Of a DNA stretch of 11,701 nt, positions 1-7,088 are shown one piece after another. Location of the stretch: assembly GCA_002395925.1 (NCBI GenBank), contig DGVM01000137.1, forward strand, positions 3,127-14,827, read 5' to 3'. The notes below the pieces were generated by a model. That model made no database searches. It was not told the DNA's origin and saw nothing but the letters and a program-made list of their open reading frames with translations. The translations under genes were made by a program, and so were the position numbers. The stretch comes from Bacteroidales bacterium UBA4284. GTDB lineage: Bacteria > Bacteroidota > Bacteroidia > Bacteroidales > UBA932. Each line of letters opens with the position of its first letter. The first letter of the stretch is position 1.

Positions 1-1
1 G

Positions 2-1177
2 CGAGCCGGTAAGCTCGCCGAAGCACGGGCTGCTGCAGAGCGCATGCAACAGATGATAGATGACGCCGACCGCCTGGCCGCCTGCTGCCCGCAGTTCAGC
101 CTTCGCCGCTGGCTCGACGGAGCTGCGGGATGGGCGGCAGACCCGTCAGAAACCGCTTATTACCAGCGGAATGCACGACATCTCGTAACTACCTGGGGCT
201 ACGGCAGGTACTTGCCCGACTACGCTTCCCGCTGCTGGCAGGGACTGCTGGGCTCATACTACGGACCGCGTTGGAAGATATTTACTGATGCCGCACTGGA
301 AGCTTTGGAGGCCGGCGTAACCTTTGATACCAGCGCCGCCGACAGCCTGGTGTATCACTTCGAACAGGAGTTCGTAGAGGGACGCGTCCCGATAGAATTC
401 CGCGAGGGTGGGGACCCGTTGGAGCTGTCTGCCAGATTGATAGACAAATACTTCCCCGGCCGCGAGCTGACCCTGGCGACATACAACGTCGGAGTGTTCT
501 CGAAATACACCGGTGACAGCTCCGCAGATGTAGCGGCCCTTGTGAGGCGTCTTGGTGTGGACTGCCTGGCGCTCAACGAGTTGGACAGCTGCAACCGAAG
601 GCACTCTTCGTTCCAGCTGCAAGAGTTTGCCGGACTGCTCGGGTGGAACTATCACTTCGCGCGGGCATTCGACTTCGCAGGTGGCGCCTATGGAAACGGA
701 GTGGCGACGCCGTTGGAGATTACCGGACGCTCAAGCCTGGCCCTTCCGCGCTTCGACGGAAGCGAACAGCGCAGCGTCGCGGTGGTCGAAACTCCCGGCT
801 GCATATTCGCATCCGTTCATCTGGACCACCGCGGCAAAGTTGCTGCCCTTAATCAGGCAAAGATTATAAACAGCTGGTTTACGGAACGTTATTCCGGCAG
901 CAGCAAACCCGTTTTCCTCCTTGGCGACATGAATTCGCTGCCACAGAGCGATGTCATAGCAGAGCTTGGCAAATGTTGGGAAAAGCTTTCGCCGGACGCT
1001 CCCACACACCCTTCCGGGACACCAGTCAAATGCATCGACTATATCTTCGCCCTGCGAAATGCCGCCCCGGTGGAGGTCATTTCGTCGCAGGTCGTGAACA
1101 GCGCTGCCGGCACGGACATCGCCTCGCTGTCAGACCATTGTCCGGTCGTGTGCCGGATTCGGTCAATCCGCCCGTGA
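2..1177 (+). CDS. GH89 alpha-N-acetylglucosaminidase C-terminus fused to an EEP-family phosphodiesterase/nuclease domain (5' partial)
   Basis: The frame is open from the window edge, so the start lies upstream. Numbering from the ATG at 44, residues 1-140 match the helical C-terminal domain of NAGLU/GH89 enzymes, which remove terminal alpha-GlcNAc from host glycans: FSLRRWLDGA, YYQRNARHLVTTWG, DYASRCWQGLLGSYYGPRW, then a GDPLELSARLIDKYF tail. The GH89 catalytic barrel would be upstream. Residues 142-373 form a complete EEP domain with TYN148, LALNE179, SVH259L, GD295MN297S, ID332YIF and SD364H365CPV, so metal-dependent phosphodiester cleavage looks intact. No linker, stop or frame change separates the two domains. 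EEP members act as nucleases, sphingomyelinases or lipid phosphatases; the substrate cannot be read from sequence. GH89 enzymes are normally exported, so the EEP domain probably is too (inference). Domain calls are firm; the joint function is unknown. Confidence 0.88.
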   Translation, partial: RAGKLAEARAAAERMQQMIDDADRLAACCPQFSLRRWLDGAAGWAADPSETAYYQRNARHLVTTWGYGRYLPDYASRCWQGLLGSYYGPRWKIFTDAALEALEAGVTFDTSAADSLVYHFEQEFVEGRVPIEFREGGDPLELSARLIDKYFPGRELTLATYNVGVFSKYTGDSSADVAALVRRLGVDCLALNELDSCNRRHSSFQLQEFAGLLGWNYHFARAFDFAGGAYGNGVATPLEITGRSSLALPRFDGSEQRSVAVVETPGCIFASVHLDHRGKVAALNQAKIINSWFTERYSGSSKPVFLLGDMNSLPQSDVIAELGKCWEKLSPDAPTHPSGTPVKCIDYIFALRNAAPVEVISSQVVNSAAGTDIASLSDHCPVVCRIRSIRP

Positions 1178-1214
1178 AATTTAAATCCCTTTATAACGCA
1201 CTATCCAATAGAGA

Positions 1215-1236
1215 CTTGCATTTCACGCAATGCAAG
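1215..1236. terminator. Hairpin between converging genes, possible bidirectional terminator
   Basis: A perfect 8-bp inverted repeat (CTTGCATT / AATGCAAG) with a 6-base loop lies in the 62-base gap between the GH89-EEP stop and the HTH gene stop, which converge here. Placement suits a shared terminator. Neither side has a convincing T-run, so termination is inferred from position and symmetry only. Confidence 0.4.
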
Positions 1237-1239
1237 CTG

Positions 1240-1440
1240 TCAGGGACGGAATTCAAGGATGTCGCTCGGCTGGCAGTCGAGGGCTGCGCAGAGGGCATCG
1301 AGGGTAGAGAAGCGTATGGCCTTGGCCTTACCGGTTTTAAGGATCGAGATGTTCGCGGGAGTTATGCCTACCTTCTGGGCCAGCTCCCCGGAGGACATTT
1401 TCCTCCGGGCAAGCATCACGTCCAGATTAACAACAATCAT
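1240..1440 (-). CDS. YozG-type small HTH transcriptional regulator (Cro/C1 family)
   Basis: The 66-aa protein is almost only a Cro/C1 helix-turn-helix: MIVVNLDVMLARRKMSSGEL (helix 1), AQKVGITPANISILKTGKAK (helices 2-3) and a closing FSTLDALCAALDCQPSDILE segment, the pattern typical of YozG-like regulators. It is the third gene of an operon behind nfeD-like and flotillin genes, starting 4 bases after the flotillin stop. A strong GGAGGAG lies inside the last flotillin codons at the right distance, unusual in this window, so it is probably translated efficiently or by coupling. It may autoregulate the flotillin operon, since regulators of this size often act near their own gene; no operator is evident. 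Family call is firm, target unknown. Confidence 0.9.
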   Translation of the reverse strand: MIVVNLDVMLARRKMSSGELAQKVGITPANISILKTGKAKAIRFSTLDALCAALDCQPSDILEFRP

Positions 1441-1444
1441 ACTT

Positions 1445-2845
1445 CTACTCCTCCATCGAGGCTTCCTCAGCCTCTGGTTTCTCGCTACCCTTCAAATAGT
1501 TAGGAAGCTCCATCCCAGCCATCTTGAAGAGGTCCTGGAGCGGGGGTACCGACTGCATCAGACCTGACACGAAGTTGGCCGTAGCGGTTTTTCCGTTCGG
1601 ATTGCTGCCGCCGTCCCATACGGTGACCTTGTCGATGTTGATGCCCTTGACGGCCTCGACCTGAGTCTTGACGAGTTCGGGCAGTTTGTCGGTAATGAGC
1701 ATGGTGATGGCCTGTGCGGCGTCGCCTCCGGCTGCCTCGACCAGCTGGCCGAAACCGGTTGCCTGCTTGGAGAGAATCTCCAGGGTACCGCGGGCCTGGG
1801 CATCCATCTTGGCGAAGATGGCGTCTGCCTCACCCTTAGCCTTGCGGCGAAGCTGCTCGGCCTCGGCTTCCGCCTCGATAATGGCCTTCTCTTTCTCTAT
1901 CTGCGCGTGTACCACGATGTTGGCCTGCTGGGTGGCCTTTTCCCTCTCGGCACGGGCAAGTTCGGCGTCACGCTCGCTCTTGTATGCCTCTTCGAGAGCC
2001 TTTGCGGCCTGGACCTTTTCTGCAGCGACGGCAAGACGCTCTGCCTCAGCCTGTTTCTCGCGCCTTGCAGCGTCGGACTGAGCGATTGCAATCTTTGAAT
2101 TATTCTCGCCTTCCACTGCCTTTGCGTTCGCATCGGCGGTCTTGATACGGGTATCGCGGGTGGTTTCGGCGATACGGATGTCCTTGTCCCTGTCGGCCTC
2201 GGCCTTTCCGATTTCACCGTAACGGTTCTGCTCGGCAACGCTCTTCTTGGCGTCGTTGATAGCTTTGGCGGCAGCCTCTTTTCCGAGGGCCTCGATGTAT
2301 CCGGACTCGTCGCGTATATCGGTGACGTTGACGTTGATGAGCTTGAGGCCTATCTTGCGGAGTTCGGCCTCCACGTTGGTGGAGACGTTGGCGAGGAACT
2401 TGTCGCGGTCGGAGTTGATTTCCTCGATGTCCATGGTGGCGATGACAAGACGCAGCTGGCCGAAGAGGATATCGGTGGCGACGTTGCGGATATCATCGAA
2501 ACTCAGGCCAAGCAGACGCTCAGCGGCGTTGGTCATGCTCTCGGGTTCGGTGGAGATACCGACGGTGAAGCGGCATGGAACATCGACGCGGATGTTCTGC
2601 TTGCTGAGGGCGTTGGTAAGGTTGCACTCGATGCTGATGGGAGTGAGGTCGAGGTAAGAATAGCTCTGGAAAACGGGCCAGATGAAGGCTGCGCCGCCAT
2701 GTATGCACTTGGCGGAGTTCTTGTTGCCTGTCTTACCGTAGATTACGAGAATCTTGTCGGAGGGGCACCTGCGGTAGCGCCTGAGGATGGCCGCAAACGT
2801 TACGAACAGGACGAAAACGATGATGAGGATAAGATAAAGGGGCAT
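1445..2845 (-). CDS. Flotillin-family (SPFH domain) membrane scaffold protein, FloT/YuaG-like
   Basis: The 466-aa protein has the flotillin order: an N-terminal membrane segment (residues 3-22), an SPFH domain (about 27-200, including SKQNIRVDVPCRFTVGI, NVATDILFGQLR and INVNVTDIRDESGYIEALG), a long Ala/Glu/Lys coiled coil (about 200-350, AEADRDKDIRIAETTRDTRI and EAEAEAEQLRRKAKGEAD), and a conserved C-terminal part (GINIDKVTVWDGG, 401-413). Flotillins assemble oligomers on the inner face of the cytoplasmic membrane, organising membrane domains and fluidity. The gene follows an NfeD/YuaF-like gene by 4 bases, the same partnership as yuaF-yuaG (floT) in Bacillus subtilis, which supports the assignment. 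Length is ordinary for the family. The C-terminal tail (EKPEAEEASMEE) is acidic. Confidence 0.95.
   Translation of the reverse strand: MPLYLILIIVFVLFVTFAAILRRYRRCPSDKILVIYGKTGNKNSAKCIHGGAAFIWPVFQSYSYLDLTPISIECNLTNALSKQNIRVDVPCRFTVGISTEPESMTNAAERLLGLSFDDIRNVATDILFGQLRLVIATMDIEEINSDRDKFLANVSTNVEAELRKIGLKLINVNVTDIRDESGYIEALGKEAAAKAINDAKKSVAEQNRYGEIGKAEADRDKDIRIAETTRDTRIKTADANAKAVEGENNSKIAIAQSDAARREKQAEAERLAVAAEKVQAAKALEEAYKSERDAELARAEREKATQQANIVVHAQIEKEKAIIEAEAEAEQLRRKAKGEADAIFAKMDAQARGTLEILSKQATGFGQLVEAAGGDAAQAITMLITDKLPELVKTQVEAVKGINIDKVTVWDGGSNPNGKTATANFVSGLMQSVPPLQDLFKMAGMELPNYLKGSEKPEAEEASMEE
1448..1454 (-). promoter_or_regulatory. Shine-Dalgarno of the YozG-like gene, embedded in the flotillin 3' end
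   Basis: On the minus strand GGAGGAG precedes the regulator's ATG by 7 bases and overlaps the final Glu codons of flotillin. The flotillin, PPC and lipoprotein genes have no comparable site. Confidence 0.7.
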
Positions 2846-2849
2846 GGTA

Positions 2850-3473
2850 TTAAATGATTAGTGATTCAAGAGGTTCTACAAGGAGCGTATCTGCACTGAT
2901 GACTTCGACGACGCGTATGCGAACGCCGGTCTTGAGGGCTTCGCCGTCGGTGAGCGCCTCATACTCGCGCACGGAATTGTTGATGGTAATCTGCACCTTG
3001 CCGCAGCCGGCACGTTCGGCGGGAATGGTAAGGTAAACCTTGCCCTCGCAGCCAACAGCAGATTTGAAGACATTGATGTTGCCGGCCTGCTGCATGCCGC
3101 TAAGCCACTTGAAGAGAAGCAGCACGAGGGCTACCAGCACTATGCCGACCACGATGGAAATAAAAAGTAGAAGCGGAGTGGAGGAGACACTGTCCTTGAG
3201 GAGGATGGCAGTCCAGCCGAAACCGAGAAAGAAGTTGACGAAGTTCCTGAAAGTCAGCAGACCCTGACCGGTTCCGTGAGCGGCATCGCCGTCGATGGGA
3301 ACACTGTCGGGAGTGTCGGCGCCATCGCCTGTGTCGATGTCGAAGTCGGAATCGCCCGAATCGGCGCCCAGGAAAGTCATCACGCTCTGCACGATGAAGA
3401 TGAGCGAAGCCGAAAGGGTTATCGCCCAGAGAACCTTCATCATTACGCTAAGAGAATTCCACCATTCAATCAT
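2850..3473 (-). CDS. NfeD/YuaF-like membrane protein with C-terminal OB-fold domain
   Basis: The 207-aa protein has a membrane segment at about 12-34, an acidic Asp/Gly-rich loop (38-64, GADSGDSDFDIDTGDG), two further membrane segments (about 73-93 and 100-123), then a small beta-rich domain (about 135-205, VGCEGKVYLTI...GVRIRVVEVISADTLLVEPL) of the NfeD/YuaF OB-fold type. YuaF/NfeD2-type proteins lack the protease part of long NfeD and work with flotillin; the flotillin gene starts 4 bases after this stop. It is the first gene of the operon, with a candidate promoter about 30 bases upstream. Family call rests on topology, the C-terminal domain and the flotillin partner. Confidence 0.87.
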   Translation of the reverse strand: MIEWWNSLSVMMKVLWAITLSASLIFIVQSVMTFLGADSGDSDFDIDTGDGADTPDSVPIDGDAAHGTGQGLLTFRNFVNFFLGFGWTAILLKDSVSSTPLLLFISIVVGIVLVALVLLLFKWLSGMQQAGNINVFKSAVGCEGKVYLTIPAERAGCGKVQITINNSVREYEALTDGEALKTGVRIRVVEVISADTLLVEPLESLII

Positions 3474-3503
3474 ATCTTATATTGTTTTACGAGTTGTTTT
3501 CTG

Positions 3504-3534
3504 CAAATAAAATAAATATTTATCGAAAAACAAA
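3504..3534 (-). promoter_or_regulatory. Candidate Bacteroidota promoter of the NfeD-flotillin-HTH operon
   Basis: On the minus strand a TTTG (3534-3531) is followed after 19 bases by TTTATTTG (3511-3504), one mismatch from TAnnTTTG. The -7 element ends about 30 bases before the NfeD-like ATG. The site lies in AT-rich sequence suited to an operon start. Confidence 0.5.
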
Positions 3535-3560
3535 ATTTTTTACAAGAAAACAGTATTCTA

Positions 3561-3590
3561 TCATTCCGAGCTTGTCGAGGAATCTCCTGC
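3561..3590. repeat. Fragment resembling a dispersed Bacteroidota intergenic repeat
   Basis: The stretch CATTCCGAGCTTGTCGAGGA (from 3562) with the following ATCTCCTGC resembles a short palindromic sequence I recall seeing dispersed in Bacteroidota intergenic regions (minus-strand translation RFLDKLGM). ATTCC and GGAAT form an imperfect inverted repeat (3563-3567 / 3579-3583). It is the only non-promoter structure I see in the 199-base divergent gap 3474-3672. Recognition is from memory and only one copy lies in the window. Confidence 0.4.
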
Positions 3591-3632
3591 TGCGTGGGCG
3601 CTGACGGCCACAAACTGAAGCAGTTTTATTTC

Positions 3633-3665
3633 TTGACGAATTATTTATTACAAATCGTATATTTG
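3633..3665 (+). promoter_or_regulatory. Bacteroidota-type promoter of the tandem esterase gene
   Basis: TATATTTG (3658-3665) is a perfect TAnnTTTG -7 element, with TTG (3633-3635) upstream after a slightly long 22-base spacer. The ATG is at 3673, so the usual start site a few bases after the -7 box leaves an almost leaderless mRNA. Confidence 0.65.
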
Positions 3666-3672
3666 CAATACC

Positions 3673-5418
3673 ATGAAAAAGTACGTAATAGCGATATTCC
3701 TGATTCTTTCCTCCCTGAATGCATTGGGATGGGAAAGGCAGTACCTTTGGACCAAAGGCAACATGCCCGACGCCCAGAGCGGCCAGATTGCACTTAGGGC
3801 AAGCGAGGCAAAGGGCATCAAAACCAAGCAGCTTCCAGCCAAGCACCGGATTCCTTATCTGGAGTGGTACGAGGCGCCTTCGGCAGACGTCGACAACGAC
3901 GCGTGCATGATTCTGATTCCAGGAGGCGCGTACCAGAACGCAGTCGATGAGAAGCTCGTTGAGATGTGGCGCAAGGAGCTAACCGCCAAAGGTGTACAAT
4001 GCGTAGGTCTGGTTTACCGCACTCCCCGTCCCTCCGGACTCCCCTTCTATCAGTCGGCATGGGAAGACGGTCAGCGGGCGGTCCGCATGGTCCGCAACGA
4101 GGCGGCCTCGCGCGGATTCGACCCCGAGAGGATTGGCGTCATCGGAATGTCGGCAGGAGCTCACCTGTCCCTGCTGCTTGCCGCTAACTCCCAGTCGAAG
4201 GCGTACGAACCAGTGGACGCCATCGACAGTCTCCCCTGCCACATCGGCTGGGCCATCCTCAACGCTCCGGCATACGTAACTTCCGACGCCGACAGCCTGG
4301 GGACCAAGGCCACCCGCGAGGGATACGGCCCCGACATCAGCCTCAGCAAGGTCTTCGCCTTCGACGAAAAGACCTGCCCCATGAGCCTTCACCACGGGGG
4401 TATGGATCCCTATTCTCCCAACGGCTCCACGCTGATTTACAGAAAATTGCGCCAGATGGGCATCCCTGCGGAGCTGCATCTCTATCCAGGCAAGGGGCAC
4501 GGCGCCTTCGGCTTCGGAAGGGCGCTTGAATTCATGACTCAGATGGGCTTCCTCGGCCCGGTGCAGCCCACCGTCAATCTGATGGACCGCTTTGCCGACG
4601 ACAGCTCCCGTTCGCAGCTCATACGCGAGGACGTCTGGCCGGAGGGGCGCATGCCCGACCGTCAGCAGCATCAGTGCGAACCGTATCTTGAGTGGCACAT
4701 CCCTGCCGTCACCAAGACACGGGCCATACAGATAATCTACTCCGGAGGGAGTTACAACGGCAACGACCCCGACGGTTTCGAAGTGGCACCAGCAAGGCGC
4801 TATCTCAATGAAATGGGCGTCACCGTCGTCACCCTGAAGTACCGCACGCCGCGTCCGCATGACCTTGCAAAGCACATCACGGCGTGGCAGGACCTTCAGA
4901 GGGCCATCCGCATCGTACGCAGCGAGGCGGCATCCCGCGGACTCGACCCGGACCGAATCGGCATCATGGGCTCGTCGGCGGGCGGGCACCTCACGCTCAT
5001 GGGCGTCACCTCGTCGCTGCATCAGTCATACCTTCCCATCGACGAAATCGACAAGCTGCCCTGCAACGTACAGTGGGGCATAGGAATATATCCCGCATAC
5101 GCACTGAGCGACGGATTCGAGAAGCCCAACTCCGGACGCGGCAACGGCGACGGCCTGTACCTGGCCCCGGAGTTCTCCTTCGACCTCAAGACGGCACCCA
5201 TGCTGCTCATTCACGGCGACGCAGACGTGTGGGCGTCAATGAATTCCGTACGTATCTGGGAAAAGATGCGCGCGATGGGCATACAGTGCGAACTGCACAC
5301 TCTGGCGCTGCGGCCTCACTGCTTCCAGAGGAGCGCTTCTCCGGGAACCGGCAGCTACAACTGGCTCGACCGCATCGGGGAATACCTGCAGCCGTTCATC
5401 CGCGAAGCTGCCGACTAA
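3673..5418 (+). CDS. Exported tandem alpha/beta-hydrolase esterase (two complete catalytic modules)
   Basis: The 581-aa protein starts with a type I signal peptide (MKKYVIAIFLILSSLNALG). Two homologous modules follow, about 25-295 and 320-578. Each has W-x-x-G-x-MPD, then PYLEW, an oxyanion GG (PGGAY 83-87; SGGSY 357-361), YRTPRP (115-120; 390-395), EAASRG-[FL]-DP-[ED]-RIG, a GxSxG nucleophile (GMS160AG; GSS435AG), an acid (HGGMD245; HGDAD518) and a His (GKGH276G; LRPH549C). Both triads look intact. Motifs resemble carbohydrate esterases of the acetyl-xylan/feruloyl type (BD-FAE-like), so deacylation of plant or host glycans in the periplasm or outside the cell is likely, but the acyl group cannot be read. 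The ATG is chosen because the signal peptide begins there and the promoter ends 8 bases before it. Its stop overlaps that of the converging dehydrogenase gene. Confidence 0.9.
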   Translation: MKKYVIAIFLILSSLNALGWERQYLWTKGNMPDAQSGQIALRASEAKGIKTKQLPAKHRIPYLEWYEAPSADVDNDACMILIPGGAYQNAVDEKLVEMWRKELTAKGVQCVGLVYRTPRPSGLPFYQSAWEDGQRAVRMVRNEAASRGFDPERIGVIGMSAGAHLSLLLAANSQSKAYEPVDAIDSLPCHIGWAILNAPAYVTSDADSLGTKATREGYGPDISLSKVFAFDEKTCPMSLHHGGMDPYSPNGSTLIYRKLRQMGIPAELHLYPGKGHGAFGFGRALEFMTQMGFLGPVQPTVNLMDRFADDSSRSQLIREDVWPEGRMPDRQQHQCEPYLEWHIPAVTKTRAIQIIYSGGSYNGNDPDGFEVAPARRYLNEMGVTVVTLKYRTPRPHDLAKHITAWQDLQRAIRIVRSEAASRGLDPDRIGIMGSSAGGHLTLMGVTSSLHQSYLPIDEIDKLPCNVQWGIGIYPAYALSDGFEKPNSGRGNGDGLYLAPEFSFDLKTAPMLLIHGDADVWASMNSVRIWEKMRAMGIQCELHTLALRPHCFQRSASPGTGSYNWLDRIGEYLQPFIREAAD

Positions 5419-6593
5419 CGCATGCACATACGGTAGATGTTGACCACATCTTCCGCCTCAAGAGGCTTGAAACCGGCGATGACCCCGTCTCTGGTGGCCT
5501 TCTGTGCCATCTGCTCGAAATGACTGTCGTCGATGCCGATCTGAGGGAAGTTGCGCTGGAGACCGAAGCTGTCGTAGAGCACCGAGGCAAACTTGTCTAT
5601 GGCCTGCCGTGCAATATCCATCGGGGATTGCTCAGGATTGATACCCAGCACGTTGACTCCGAACTGAACGTACTTGGAGACAGTGGTTTCGTCGAGGCAG
5701 TACTCCATCCAGCGAGGCGTCAGGATTGCGAGGCCAAGACCATGGGTGATGTCGTAAACGGCCGACAGCTCATGCTCCATGGGATGACAGCTCCACGCAA
5801 GCTGCTTGCCGCCGTCGATGAATCCGTTGATGGCCCAGGACGACGCCCACATGAGGTTGGCGCGCGCCTCGTAATCGTCGGGCCGCTCTATTGCGACGGG
5901 GGTATATTTGATGATGGTCTTCATAAGCCCCTCCATGAAACAGTCGAGCATGTAGAGGTCCTGGTCCATGTTGAAATAAACTTCACAGATGTGCGACAGC
6001 ATGTCGGCACTGCCGCAGGCGGTCTGGTACGCACTTACGCTGAAGGTGTTGGACGGATCCAGAAAGGACACCTTGGGCAACAGCAGCGGATCCAGCCTGC
6101 CAAGCTTGTCGCAGGTGTCGGGGTTGGAGATGACGCCGCCGCTGTCCATCTCGGAACCGGTCGCCGAAAGGGTGAGGATGTCGAGTATGGGGAGAGCCTT
6201 GTGTACGGGAGCCCAGATGCTGTGGTCGAAGAAATCCCATGCGTCGTGGTCCACGCAGGCAGATGCGGCAATCCATTTGGTGGCGTCGATGGTGGAACCG
6301 CCGCCGACAGCCAGCAGCACGTCGATGCCGTGTTCCTTGCAGAGGCGAGCCCCCTGTCGAACGGAATCCACGCGGGGGTTGGGCTCGATGCCGGGAAGCT
6401 CCCAAAGTTCGAGACCGGTGTCTTTGATTTCCTTCACCACGCGGTCGTACAGGCCGATGCGCTTGATTGAGCCGCCGCCGTAGGTCATCAGTACGCGGGT
6501 GCCGTATTTCTTGAGTTCCGGACCTAAGTTTGCAAGCTGGTCCCTGCCGAAATATACCTTTACCGGTATGTCGTAAACGAAGTCGTGAATCAT
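5415..6593 (-). CDS. Iron-containing alcohol dehydrogenase, BdhA/YqhD-type
   Basis: The 392-aa protein is a standard-length group III Fe-alcohol dehydrogenase. It has a coenzyme-binding GGGS at 39-42 (TYGGGSIKRIG) of the kind that favours NADPH in YqhD and butanol dehydrogenases, the second nucleotide motif VGGGSTIDATKW (96-107), TLSATGSEMDSGGVISN (141-157), and iron ligands D197, H201, H270 and H284 (ADMLSH; CHPMEH; THGLGL) with the family's 4- and 14-residue spacings. It probably reduces aldehydes to alcohols in fermentation or aldehyde detoxification, in the cytoplasm; the true substrate is unknown. The frame extends upstream past 6593, but homology starts at MIHDFVYDIPVKVYFG and the extension crosses two promoters, so I start at 6593. 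The divergent PPC gene shares its promoter DNA. Confidence 0.93.
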   Translation of the reverse strand: MIHDFVYDIPVKVYFGRDQLANLGPELKKYGTRVLMTYGGGSIKRIGLYDRVVKEIKDTGLELWELPGIEPNPRVDSVRQGARLCKEHGIDVLLAVGGGSTIDATKWIAASACVDHDAWDFFDHSIWAPVHKALPILDILTLSATGSEMDSGGVISNPDTCDKLGRLDPLLLPKVSFLDPSNTFSVSAYQTACGSADMLSHICEVYFNMDQDLYMLDCFMEGLMKTIIKYTPVAIERPDDYEARANLMWASSWAINGFIDGGKQLAWSCHPMEHELSAVYDITHGLGLAILTPRWMEYCLDETTVSKYVQFGVNVLGINPEQSPMDIARQAIDKFASVLYDSFGLQRNFPQIGIDDSHFEQMAQKATRDGVIAGFKPLEAEDVVNIYRMCMR

Positions 6594-6610
6594 GATACTA
6601 TGGGTTTGTT

Positions 6611-6645
6611 TTTGGCAAAAATAGCATTTTTGTTTGTTATATTTG
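6611..6645 (+). promoter_or_regulatory. Bacteroidota-type promoter of the PPC/DUF296 gene
   Basis: TTTG (6611-6614) and, 23 bases on, a perfect TAnnTTTG (TATATTTG, 6638-6645, the same 8-mer as in the esterase promoter). The ATG at 6660 follows after 14 bases. The -7 box decides against an earlier in-frame ATG at 6585, which would place it inside the coding region. Confidence 0.62.
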
Positions 6646-6649
6646 CAAA
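6616..6649 (-). promoter_or_regulatory. Bacteroidota-type promoter of the alcohol dehydrogenase gene
   Basis: On the minus strand TTTG (6649-6646) and, 22 bases on, a perfect TAnnTTTG (TATTTTTG, 6623-6616). The -7 box ends 22 bases before the dehydrogenase ATG. The site lies inside the promoter of the opposite gene. Confidence 0.6.
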
Positions 6650-6659
6650 AACATACGTC

Positions 6660-7088
6660 ATGTACAAATACAAGGAAGTAAAGGACAACGTATATGTCCT
6701 CAGCCTCGACAACCATGTAGAAGTATCGCAGGCCATCGCTGCATTCTGCGAAGAGAAAGGAATACTTGCCGGCAGCGTCAACGGCCTCGGAGCCATCTGC
6801 GAGGCGACTTTCCGTTTCCTCAATCCGGCCACAAAGGCCTACGTGGACAAAACCTTCGAGGAACAGATGGAGATTACCAACCTTACCGGAAACATCTCCT
6901 GCAAGGACGGCAAGCCATATCTTCACCTGCACATAACCGCAAGCAGGTCAGACTATTCCTGCATAGGAGGACACCTTCTGACTGCCCGTATCAACGGTGC
7001 GTGCGAGCTTGTGGTGGAAGCCTTCCCCGGTGCCGTGCTGGGAAGGGTAAAAGATGAGCAGACCGGGCTCAATCTTTACGATTTCTGA
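6660..7088 (+). CDS. PPC/DUF296 (PCC-like) domain protein
   Basis: The 142-aa protein is one stand-alone PPC (DUF296) domain: MYKYKEVKDNVYVLSLDNHV, AAFCEEKGILAGSVNGLGAI (28-47), the histidine pair in PYLHLHITAS (H89, H91) and GGHL (H105), and AFPGAVLGRV near the C-terminus. Stand-alone bacterial PPC proteins form trimers; the three histidines resemble a metal-binding cluster. In plants the fold is part of AT-hook proteins, but the bacterial role is unsettled, so I assign only the family. Translation is taken from 6660, which leaves a leader of about 10 bases and no Shine-Dalgarno. It is divergent from the alcohol dehydrogenase with overlapping promoters, suggesting linked or opposed expression. 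The last 20 bases overlap the converging recombinase-like gene. Confidence 0.9.
   Translation: MYKYKEVKDNVYVLSLDNHVEVSQAIAAFCEEKGILAGSVNGLGAICEATFRFLNPATKAYVDKTFEEQMEITNLTGNISCKDGKPYLHLHITASRSDYSCIGGHLLTARINGACELVVEAFPGAVLGRVKDEQTGLNLYDF

Noticed and set aside
3979..5022. Long open frame (347 codons) on the minus strand
   Set aside because: It lies antisense to the esterase gene, shows no recognisable domain, and is explained by high GC content with few stop codons.
4884..6470. Long open frame (528 codons) on the plus strand
   Set aside because: It runs out of frame through the second esterase module and antisense through the dehydrogenase, both well-supported genes.
6585..6659. Earlier ATG for the PPC protein, giving a hydrophobic N-terminus resembling a signal
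   Set aside because: A perfect -7 box (6638-6645) lies inside this stretch, and the PPC domain starts at the ATG at 6660.
6594..6932. Upstream extension of the alcohol dehydrogenase frame to 6932
   Set aside because: The extra residues show no homology, cross two promoters and run antisense to the PPC gene; family homology starts at 6593.
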